A stretch of DNA of 64,000 nt, taken from contig NC_054538.1 of the NCBI RefSeq assembly GCF_017654505.1, positions 22,726,783-22,790,782 on the forward strand, written 5' to 3'. Source of the DNA: Polyodon spathula (Eukaryota > Chordata > Actinopteri > Acipenseriformes > Polyodontidae). Below are positions 51,501-63,800 of the stretch, piece by piece (the stretch's first letter is position 1; the number at the start of each line of letters is the position of its first letter). The translations under genes and the position numbers were made by a program. Below the pieces are notes generated by a model. The model had not been told where the DNA came from. It worked only from the letters and a program-made list of their open reading frames with translations, and searched no databases.

Positions 51501-52658
51501 TTGCACGACTTCAAGAAAACAAAGTCTGGCAAGCTTCTTCTCCCAACCTGAGTCCAATAGAACATCTGCGGGAGCAAATTGCCAGTGCCATCCATAGGAG
51601 ACAAACGCGACCAGCCAACCTTCGCCAGCTGGCTGCAGCTGCACAGGAAGACTGGCGGAACATCCCACAGCAGTCTATCCAGAGGATGATCAGATGTATG
51701 CATCAAAATTGCCAGGATTGTGTTAATGCTCAGGGAGGTCATCCCCAATTGTAATGTTTTCATTTTCACAGTCTGTCAAGTTTCATATTGAAAATGTCAT
51801 GATTGTTTGATCTGTATTTTTGTTCACATTTTCTGTGAGTGTTGACTTATCCAAGGTGTCGAGTTAATCACGGGTGCATATGAGACATGGCATTAACATA
51901 TATATAAGCAACAGAACTTGCATGTTTACAGTACTACAGTATATATTTTTAGTTTAATGTCCTTATGAAGAATGTTGAATGAACTGCAGTGAATGAATCA
52001 ATTACAGTATACAGTACTGTATAAACTCAGTACAACTTGTATAGTTCGATTGAAATAACAATTAATAAAATAACTACAGCGTTATTTTTATGAATACAAT
52101 CCAAACACAAAATGTTGACTATACTTTTAGTTAATGGCTTGCACTGTCTAATTTGACAGCTTAAATAGCAAAAGTTGACAAATGTACATTATACAGAATT
52201 AACGCGGTGAACAAAAAAACAATAATAAACAACTTAGTCTCACACTGAAATCAAACAGTTGATTGTTTTGCATGCAAAAACACGTGTTTTAAAAGTTCTG
52301 CTTTCAAGCCTGTTATCTCAAATAACCTGAGCTTTAAAGCCAATTAAACGAGAACAAATTTATTGCTTCTTACTCATTATGAACTGACATTGTAACCAGC
52401 TGCTCTTGGTAGTTGCGAATGAATGAAGGTCAGTCACATAAAACGACGGACAGTGTTGAGTTATCCACTAGTCTTTTTTTTAATAGTTCTTGTCCCTTCT
52501 GTACTGATAATGAGTACTGAGTTATGAGTAAAGCATGGTGTCAAATAAAACAATTTAAAAAGAGGCAGGATGCATATATTTTATATGGAGCAGATTTGGG
52601 ACCAAGACAGTCCGTCGAATTAAGCGACGGTGTGAGTTATCCACAAGTCACGTTAACC

Positions 52659-52753
<95 letters not shown>

Positions 52754-54668
52754 GTGGGTCTCAAAAGTATTTACCCACCTTGGACTTTTCCATATTTTAT
52801 TGTGTTACAACATGGAATGAAAATGGATTTAATTAGGAGTTTTTGCCACTGATCAACACAAAATAAGTCCATAATGTCAAAGTGAAAAATAAAATCTACA
52901 ATTGTTCTAAATGAATTACAAATATAAAACATAAAATAACTAATTGCATAATTATTCCCCCCCCCCCCCCCCCCTTTTGCTATGACACATCTAAATAAGC
53001 TCTGGTGCAACCAACTGCCTTTAGAAGTCACATAATTAGTTGAATGGAGTTCACCAGTGTGCACTTAAGGTGTTTCACATGATTTCAGGTTAAATACACC
53101 TGTCTCTGGAAGGTCCCACAGTTGGTAAGTTTCCTAACAAAAAATACAGCATGAACACATAGGAACATGGAAAGCAAATCCAGAATAAGGTTCTTCAAAA
53201 GCCCCAATCAGGTAGGATATAAAAATATTTCCAAGGCATTGGATATCCCCTGGAGCACAGTAAAGTCCATTATTAAGACATGGCGAGAATATGGCACAAC
53301 TGTGAATCTGTCTAGAACAGGCCGTCCTCAAAAACTGAGTATCCGGGCGAGAAGGGCACTAGTCAGAGAGGCCAACAAGAGGTCTATTGCAACTCTAAGG
53401 AGTTATAGTCTTCCACGCCTGAGCTGGGAGACACTACATAAGGCAACAATAGCCCTGGTAAAATATATCTGGAAAATATATATGGACTGCAATTTTCAAA
53501 TAGTGCCACAGATTCTCAATAGGACTGAGATCAAGACTTTGACTGGGCCACTGTAGGACATTCACCTTTTTGTTCTTGAGCCACTCCAATGTTGCTTTGA
53601 CCTTGTGCTTGGGATCCTTGTCCTGCTGAAAGGTGAATTTCCTCCCAATCTTCAGTTTTTTAGCGGACTGAAGCAAATTCTCTTGCAGTATTGTCCTGTA
53701 TTTTGCTCCATCCATTCTTTCTTCAATTGTAACAAGATGCCCAGTCCCTGCTAATGAGAAGCATCCCCACAGCATGATGCTGCACCACCATACTTTACTG
53801 TAGGGATGGTGTGTCTTGAGGCATGGGCAGTGTTAGGTTTGCGCCACACATAGCGCTTTGAGTTTTGGCCAAAAAGCTCTATCTTGGTCTCATCTGACCA
53901 CAAAACCATTTCCCACATCGCAGCTGGGTCACTCTCATGCTTTCTGGCAAACTCCAGACATGCTTTCATACAGGCCAGTGTTATGCAGAGCTGTTGATAT
54001 GGTTGACTGGTGCACCATTACTCCACTCCCAGCCACTGAACTCTGTAGCTCCTTCAAAGTGATTGTTGTCCTCTCTATGGCTTCTCTCACAAGTCTCCTT
54101 CTTGTTTGAGCGTTGAGTTTTGAGGGACGGCCTTTTCTTGGCAGTGCCTGGGTGGTGTGACGCAGCTTCCACTTCCTGATTATTGATCAAACTGTGCTCA
54201 CTGGGATATCCAAACACTTGGATATTATTTTGTACCCTTTCCCTAATCTATGCATTTGTATTACTTTATCTCTAACTTCTGTAGAATGCTCTTTGGTCTT
54301 CATTTACCTTCAGATTCACAGCCTTACCAACGATCCTTCAACAGTGAGTTTTTTATCCAGAAAATGTGACAGCATCTTTAATGGTTCACAGGTGGAGGCC
54401 AATGGTAAGGTAATTGTGTCCTCGTTAGGGCAAATTCTTTCATCGGTGCAAACTGGGAGCTTCCACAGCACAGGGGTTGAATACTTTTTCAGTCTAATTT
54501 CAGTCTTTTATTTTTCTTAAAAATATTTCCCAACATACAACTTACAATAATTGATTCTGGGTTTCAGTGTTTAAAAACAAAATATCAAACAGAATGAAAT
54601 TTCAATGTACCATTTGTAATTCGGTAATATGAGAGAATTGGTCAGGGGTATGAATACTTTTGCAAGCC

Positions 54669-54726
<58 letters not shown>

Positions 54727-54754
54727 GTCTAAGATTGGGGTCGGATGATTGAAC

Positions 54755-54801
<47 letters not shown>

Positions 54802-57800
54802 GTTTTTAAGAGAAACTAAAACTTCCACCATTAATTTCCGGTTGTTAATAACCATGCTCCAATAATGCCTGAGGGAAAATACTGTGGCTCACTGAAAAAA
54901 CTGCCTAGAAGTAGTTGCTCTGTGCATTAATGAGTAATGTTCCCTCTGCAATAATACCTATGTAATGTTGAAATGTATTTTCTATTGTTTTGGCCAGGTT
55001 ACAGTATTTGCACTGTTCAGATTATTTTATTATTTTTATTCGTTGTTAGAACTAATACAGGAAAAAAATAGTTGGTTATGTTTGTATTGCACAGCTAATG
55101 CTACTGTAGCTTTAACTGGAACATCTTTCCAGGTGACATGGCTGCTGAACTGTTTTGAACTGGGGAGGGAGAACGGTACCATGGGGTATTTTCAGCAAGT
55201 GTCTTGAGCTTTGTATTCTAATGCTGTGACCAAAAGTAACAAACCTGTGCCAAGGAAATAAAGAATATTGAACAGAGAAATCTTGTTTGGACATTGTTTA
55301 TACACTTCATGAACCTGGCCTGCTCCTATGAAGAGTACACATAAACTAACATCAACTTACACCTGTAATTTCCCCCTGCTTGAATTAATCCCCCACCCCA
55401 CCCCACCCCACCCACCACCTATAGACACAAACACTTTTACCTTAAGGTTTTGTTGTTTAGCCTCCTCACTTATTAAAGTCAAGAGCCGCTACCGAACTTA
55501 ACTGTCCAGCACAACACAAAAAGTGCAGCGTTTTCTAAATTCTTATACTGTATGTAAAGTGGACATATACAGTAGGTGCTGTAGAGAAACAGTGTAGCAA
55601 TAGTAGACCAAGAGAAAGAGGATAGTGTGATTGGTACCATGCACCATGGGATACTGTTACTAAGGTTACCCCTTTGTACAACAATTGAATGAATCTTGGA
55701 ATCTACAGATTTACAAAACGGCATCTCATGTTGCCTTTACAAACAGCCTGGCAACAGAAACACCATGCAAGTCAAGGGAACAGTGATACAGTTAATGCCC
55801 TTTATTTACTCTTACCTCTTTTCTGAGGATACAATGGACCATGACGATAACAAATCCTTGCAATGAATCAAACACTGCAAAGAGTATCTGAAACAGTATG
55901 GATCGTTTATCTGTCATTGCTAGGACTGCTGACATCCAGGTTAGTGCGAGGAGCGGCAACACCACACACGAACTCCACAGGGATGCCCTGAGCAAACAGG
56001 AAAGAAGAATTAAAAAAAAAAAAGATTACTGAATCAGGCTTGTATAAGCCATTCAAGTACAGACTTAACTCAGTGCTGAGAATTACTCAACGCTAACTTG
56101 TAAGAGGGACAATAGCAACAGTGAACATGGTGGGGTATTCAGAAAAAAAAAAAAGAAAAAAAAAAGGTTTTATGTTGTTAAATGTTATTTGTATGAGAGC
56201 CAAAAAGATTCTTCCCAAGTTTTTTTGTTTGCTTGAGGCACAAAAGACTGAGTCCCCCACAACACTTGGGCATTGTGGGCGGTATCAGCCTAAAGGTCTA
56301 TTATAAAGGAGAAAAACAAACAAGTGCCTAAGCATATGTTAAGACATGTTGATTTGGAGCTTACTTCAAAAATTCTTTAAGAACTGTATAGTAATTCTTG
56401 CAAAATAACACACACCTTGTATAAAAATGCAACTTTGGATTACCTCACTCTATAGTGTGGACCTAATCTCTTATATACTTACATCATAGCATTCTATTAC
56501 ATCATTGCGTTCTATTATCCTGTGCAACTGTACTTAACACACAGAAATGTGTGTGTAAGTGTGTGTGTGTGAGTGTGTGTGTGCATTATATTCCAAAGAT
56601 TATGGCATGTTTGGATTGATAATTACGGTACATAGAATCATTGTGACAGTACATGCACGTAACACTTCTTTTTCACCATTATACCTGGTTTTCTAGTGCA
56701 AAATGTTCTATGATAAACTGCATCAGTCTATTTTTAGTCATATTCTCTGCTTGGCCAGCTATTTGAATTCCCTAATGTTATTTAAAAATTCAAATAGTGT
56801 ATATAACTGCCAATACAAGAGACTTACATGGCGTTGCTGGCAGTAGTAGCAGATAAAGCTGTTGTTGAAACAACTCCGCATTTGGCACACTTTAATGTTA
56901 AACCTGCATGGGGCTCGCTCATCTGCCTGTAAATAATACAAAATAAAAAATAGAGCAAAATGTTGGCAAGCTTGCAAAACTGTCATTTGAAGTGAAGTCC
57001 CAAATCAGATTATGCCTTTTAACAGACAGATGCACTATTACACCATACTACTGTAAGCATTCCCACCATGAACTGATACGACCAAAGGAACAGCATAGCT
57101 ATTAATATTATATTTCTTCAATGAGCTTTGGTAGTCATTTTACAGTAGCGAGGAGAAAATGCCTGATTTCCATTTAATAAACAAACAGCAGAACATAAAA
57201 TATACGGTACAGTATTTACATTTGCATTCTATCTACTTACCCTGCTCTGTGTTTCATTTTTTTATCTAAGATCCCATCTCTGGATACAAGTTTATTGAAA
57301 ACCAGAATGCCTATCACCATGTTGACCTGTCAAAGCAGAAACCCGTTATTGTTATCTAATATTCATCTAGCTTACAGAGGTGATCTAGAAAATAACAAAT
57401 ATGAGCAGCATGTCCATTTAATAGCCTGAACATTACCAGAATGCTATCTTAAGAGAGCACATATTGACAGTGAACAATAACAGCATTCCGACATCAATAA
57501 TTAAATTACTTTTTAAACTTGAAACAAACACTAACCAGTGGAAATGCACATTCAACCAGTGATATGCTTTGGTGAATGCCTCGATTTATATCATTTATGT
57601 ACTAGATGTAAAAAAAAAAATTATTATACATCTATTGGAATTTTCAATCTGCCAATCAGTTTTTCAATCAGCTTTGTGACACTTAATCCCTGACATCTCC
57701 CTACGGTGATACAGTGAGCCCTAAATACAGTAAACTGGCCCTTAAAAGTTATCAATGCATTTTGTGTTTGTTACCGACTTATATTGCCATGGCAGCATCA

Positions 57801-60800
57801 ATAGCAGTAACTATCAAATATAACATATTTTACATGATTTTTCTTTCTGTTTTACTGTCTGGGATTATTCTGATTACTGCTTGCACTTTGCTTAATATGT
57901 TAGTGTAAACTAAGTCTAAATTTAAAATATCACAACCACTCATCTACAGTTAAACATGCCTGATGCCCAAACCACCATACAGACATATATACCAGTATAC
58001 AGTATAAATTCTGTATTCATATCACCTACTAAGGAAAAAGCCACATTGCCTTATAGGCATATTCTAGATGACAGATGATTTAATTCTCCCCTGAGTAGAG
58101 ATGGAGATGACCTTTCCAGGTATTGTAGTGACTCTTCATCAGCTGTCACACTGAATTAAATCTACAGGGGACATCTACATACCATGTTTTACAGTAGGTG
58201 CAGTTGATGTGAATTAGGTCACTACACACTGGTCACCTTTCTTCAAAAACAATACTGTTGTAACATCACTCCCTCACGGGCTGACATTTTTATGGTTTTC
58301 ATGGCTTTTCTGTATTACCATCCAGTTGTTCTGTGTTGTCTGCTAGCTCTTGAGTAAGTCAATGCTGGTGCTGCTGGTTGTGGCATTTCATGTATATGAT
58401 ACAAAACAAAGCTTTGACAATCCCTCCAGGGGTGATGCTTTCTCTTGAAATAGCTTTTTGGACCTCAGTGACCTCTTCTTGATTGTGGTCTAGTAAGCTG
58501 TGTACGTCCTATTTTTTAGTCTAAGATTGTCGCTAACAAACCCAACTCTGTTGTCATTGCATTTTTGTCATAACAGTTTATTTTTCCCCCCATCACTCAT
58601 ATTCTTTGAATGTTGTTTCTTCTGTCCTTTGTGGTTTCCTCACATATCTACTATTATATTCTTCATCTCATTTTGTGGACATGCTGTAGTGTATTAAGAC
58701 ACATCTGCTTCCAGGGAACACTTCAAAACAATATTTAATTTCCTCTGGTTGTCTTTTTCTATATATCTATTCCCTGTTCAATTTTTTTTTTCCTCAGCAT
58801 TATCAGTAGCCAGTATCAACACCACATAATTGCTTTTTTCCCCACAGTGGTTTTCCAATAACAGAAATATTGGCAACCATGTTGTCAACAACTCACAACC
58901 CCACTCATAACACTGTCAAGTATTACTACTGTATTAAAGTCCAGAAAGTAAAAATGTACTGAGCTATGATAACCAATAGTGTATCTAGACAGCTCTGTCT
59001 ACTGTCAGCAGTTTCTAAACTACCTCGCTGGGTATATACAAAACTAATTAGCTGCAACCTCAGACTGACCAATCAGGAGCTAGCTTACAAATCATCATTT
59101 AGTTAAATAAAATTAAAAAAAAAAAATAGAAAAACAGGCTTAATACCAAGTTCTGAGAAGTGTATGGTACCTTTCTGTCAGCTGCTTGAGGATGTACCCT
59201 GTGTAGCAACAAAACTGATGTCTATTCCAGCATCTGCCACTTTGGTTCTCAGTGGATGTTGAACAGCAATTACCATGTTAGTTTTCTTAGAAAGCAGGAT
59301 GGTAACCATCTTTCATTAAGGGAAACTGCTCCAGCAAGCTGTTTCAGGATAAAGCCTACCTAATATAGGTGTCCCTCTACTTGTGTTATATCACTCCCTT
59401 CTTTTTAAATAACATTCCAGCCTATTGTTTACTTTATATCAGTGGTACTATACAAGTGGTGATTCTTTCAGTCCATTTCATACCAGGATATTGTTCAAAT
59501 TAGGTCTATAATTAGTTTTAACAATTAAACAATGAAAGGTCTGATTGGAACACTGCTCTATACTGCACAACTCAACAAATAAGCACATGGTTAGAACAAG
59601 GTCCCAGAATAGCATGGATTGAGTGTCACTGCTCTATACTACAGCCTCCAGGAGCTGTCATACTGTAAAATACCATCTCTGGCTTAAAAAAAAAGCTTGT
59701 CCCCATAGCTACTGACTGCTGGCAAACAATTACTCTTAATTAACATTTTATTAAAACTACTGTTAAGTAATCCTATGAAAAATGTAGGTTTTTACTGGAT
59801 TTTCATGGTTAAGCCCCTTGTGGCAAGAAGTCCTAGTCCGAGTCTCGGTATTACTGAATAATAACTGTAATAACTGTATAATCATTGCACATTCTGAGTT
59901 GCTGTGATTTAGTTTTGTTAAATATTTACACTGATGTGCCTGTTTATATGACTTTAAACAAGAATATCATGTTAGCATTGCAAAGAGAATTATATATTTG
60001 TTTTGTTTTTCTCAATTAATAAACAAGAATGTCATGTCAGCATTGCAAAGAGAATTATATTTTTATTTTAGTTTTGCTCAATTACACTTCAGCTTCTTAA
60101 TAATAGTATGTCACCTGGAAGAGTAATTATATTATTAATGCCTGGTTACTGTTTACACCCCAAACTATTGGGCATTCAAAGCTGCAAAAATGATGAATTA
60201 AATATTCTGCACAATATAATATCTCAAAGAAGATTTTTTTTTTTTTCTCTACTTTTGATGACATATATGTTTACCAGGACAACTGCAGCTGCGGGTCCAA
60301 CAAAGGCATATAAAAGTCCTCCTTCAAGAGACAGCCAGCAGCTGGAAAGAACACAAGACATCAACAACTTACCCATAAAAATTAACACCAAACATTATCT
60401 TAATGGTGCAAGGACCAAGTACAGTATACAGTTACATTATCATCTACTGTCTGGGGAATTCTGCCATATGGAATAGTTCTACATGAAAAGGTTTACAGGA
60501 GAAGAAACTGCTGACAAAACATGCTTAATATAGTCATATTTAATAGGAACACAAATCATAAGAAATTAGAGACCATAAAAAGATACCTTAGTAGAAAACT
60601 TTGTTTAAGAATTTGTGAATAAAGCAACTTGTAACCCTTTAACTAGACTATAAAATCACTCTTTTTCCCCAGCACTATAATTTAGTTTAAAGAGTCAGCT
60701 GACATTCACAGTAAATGGCACTAAAAAGATAGCAAAGCCAATGAATACACAGCCTGCATATCTTAATATTGGTATGATGCTTGTAACATTTTTTCAACAT

Positions 60801-63800
60801 CAAAATACATTTCGCAAATGCTGAATCCACTATACATCAATAAACATTTTATTAAAAGAATAATAAAACACACCCAAAAAGATGGCAATCCATTAAATAA
60901 AGGTATCTGCGAGAGGTTTCACACACTAAATCACTGTCTACAGGGCTTTCTCACAGGTACCCAGTGTAAGCCCTTATAATTATTTTCAACATAGATTATT
61001 ATTTGCAGTTATTAACTAAGGCAGGCTATCTATCCCTGTCTGACAGTACGCAACCCATGCATGTGTGCTAAAAAAATAATCTTAATCTGCTGTCCCTTTG
61101 AAGTCCCTTTAACTTCCTAGCCAACACAGATGCTCTCTGTGCTTTGTCATACACTGAAAACCTGATTGGGTTCTTCGTGGCTGTGTTGAAGACTGTGGGC
61201 CTGAGGCAGTTGACTGTGTTCCAGATGTCTCAAACCAACTTCCCCCCTCACCTACTGAATACCTCTTTCTTGCAAAAACAACCACAATGTCTTTTAATAT
61301 TCTGTTCATAACAATTCAGTCTATTTGTGTGCTCAGAAATTAATCATTTAGAACTTGAACCTGCCCCCCAAAAAACAAACATATTGCAGGCAAAAAAAAA
61401 AAAAAAAGTGAAATACATTTTCTGTAACTATTACTGCATAATAGAAGTAAACTTACTACTGAGGTGTTCCATAGCCTTTGGCCTTTGTAAATCCCATGGA
61501 AATGGCAACAACTAATGCTGGTAATCCTGAAAAAAAAGAACTTGGTTAGAGAGATGGAGTCTCAGGTATACTTTCCCTCAATTAGACGAGCAAACCTTTC
61601 TAGCTCTTTAATGCTTAAGCTGGGTCCACACCTGAGCGATCAGTTGCACAACTTAGTTGCATGCAACTGAGTCGCTTATATGTGGACGTCCCTGCAATCA
61701 TATACGAGCAATTGTGCAACCAGTTGCTTCAAGTAGAGCCGGACTCTACTATCCAAGCAACCTCCTGAGCGACTTCTGTAGACATAGGCGATCACGTGGC
61801 AATTCACAAAATCTGATTGGTTCTTATAATGCTGACTGCAGGGCTTGCATATCCTGTAATGCTAATTTTAAAAATGTCGGCGATAAAATTAAACGGTTTC
61901 ACCCAGCTTTTACGCGGCTTTGTTTGCTTTCATTAGGGAATGTGGTATTTAAAATAACAACAGTTGAAAAAATAATAACAGCCAACTCTTCCCTGTTAAT
62001 TACAGTGCATATTAAGAACTGACCAAAAAAAGTGTCACCTCAGTTGTCAAAAAATAAATTAAATAAATATAATTTAAACTTGTAGACACAGGACAAAAAA
62101 AGGGGGGGGGGGGATCAAGTCAATTGTCAAACCTAAAAAAAAAACTACTTCACCTTGTAGATGGAATAAAAATGTAAACAAAGACCTGTCACCTCAGTTA
62201 TCATTAAAAAAAAATAAAACTTGTAGACCCTGCTCAGATGTGGACAAAGCAATTGCTCACAACTGAGTTGCGCAATTTCGGGAGCAAGTCGGTTGCGCAA
62301 CTGATCGCTCAGGTGTGGACCTGGCTTCACAGCATGTGTACAGGACATGCTGTTTTCTTTGTACTACACATCCCTATAGGTCCAAATGCTTTTTCAAGAG
62401 ATGTGCCAACTTAGTTTGCCGCAAAACTTCACAAAATCAATTAAACTGAATCAAACACATATATCACGTTACAGCCACTGGTGAGAATTTTTTTTTTACC
62501 ATTGAGAAAAAAATTGCCCTTATGACAATTTAGAGTAAATTGCTTTGAGAATCTGGCCCACTATGATTAAACTAAAATGCATATAATGATGTGTATGTAC
62601 AGCTATGGCCAAAAGTCTTGCATTACCCTATAGAATCAACAAATGTTGGTTCATTAAGTCGAATGAAACCTACTGAATCATTTTACATTAATATACTGAA
62701 TTACATACAGCTTTGGATTTTTTTCATATACTTAATGAAAAATTGACAAATTAAAAAATTTGACGTTTTTAAATCTAACATGAAATATTGTGCTACTATT
62801 ATGGCTTCAATTCTAAAATTCTAGGTGATACAAAATGTTTGCCTATAGCTGTACAATAATGTTCCACCTCATACACATCCGAATCTCCATAATTTATAAG
62901 CTTTTTTGTCAGCCTGGTTATTGATTGCTGCACTGAAATATGTCTATTCTACTTAACCCGGTAATTAAGTATTTCTCATGCATCTGTCTGTTCAACACCC
63001 CCAATTTCCTACTGCCCAGTGCTGTACAGTATGTCTGAAATGTAATGCTGCCTTCATCTAGCTGCAGTTGCACACCGAAAGCATGGACATATCAATTCTA
63101 ATTAAAAACCTGTTTAGTTTTGTATAGCTTTTTTTTATTGAAATACCACAATTGTCCTTGTTATAATAATGTTGCTATATTCAAGAGAACAAATACAATT
63201 AAATTATGATACTCTACATGAGAAGACGCTAAAGGATGCCAGCTGTTAATGTACTTAACGCTTCTGCCATATGGAATGGGCCATTCTTTTTAAACTAAGT
63301 TGCATGGGGAGCTGCCTTCAGAGTATAAGCTTTTTATATGATCTACTGCCAATCTTTTTGCTGTCTGCATGTGTGTGTGTGTGTGCAAAGGACCCAGGGA
63401 CAAATGAATATTGCTGTGTTGCTAGGTTACTAGAGAAATACACCATCACTCTAAGTGTACATTTGAAATGCTCCTTCCTGTCTTTCTCAATAATTATACC
63501 TTTTAAGCTGAATCATCCCTAGGCCGAACACAAATACAAAGCAAAATTATGTTTTCGTATGACAGGATAGAAAATGTATAACCAGCCTGTATGATTTGTT
63601 GATAACTCCATGCTAGCAAGTTATTAGGTACATGCTGGCTATTGGCCCTAGGAAAGGGATGATAATCCTTGTCCCATTGAATGAACTATTAGTAATATAA
63701 ATGGGTACACACAAACACACTATTCAGTTTGTCAAGAATGAACTGGATTCACTCTGTGCCTATCCACATACAGTATGTAACATAATATTAATAAAGCATG

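Noticed and set aside
51263..51769. 168-residue minus-strand open frame
   Set aside because: Antisense of the Tc1 transposase whose catalytic motifs are on the plus strand.
54571..54855. Poly-Gly and poly-His/Thr open frame
   Set aside because: Made by the C homopolymer and (GT)n tract.
60108..60476. 122-residue plus-strand open frame
   Set aside because: It overlaps the ADGRB3 TM5 exon on the other strand and shows no motif of its own.
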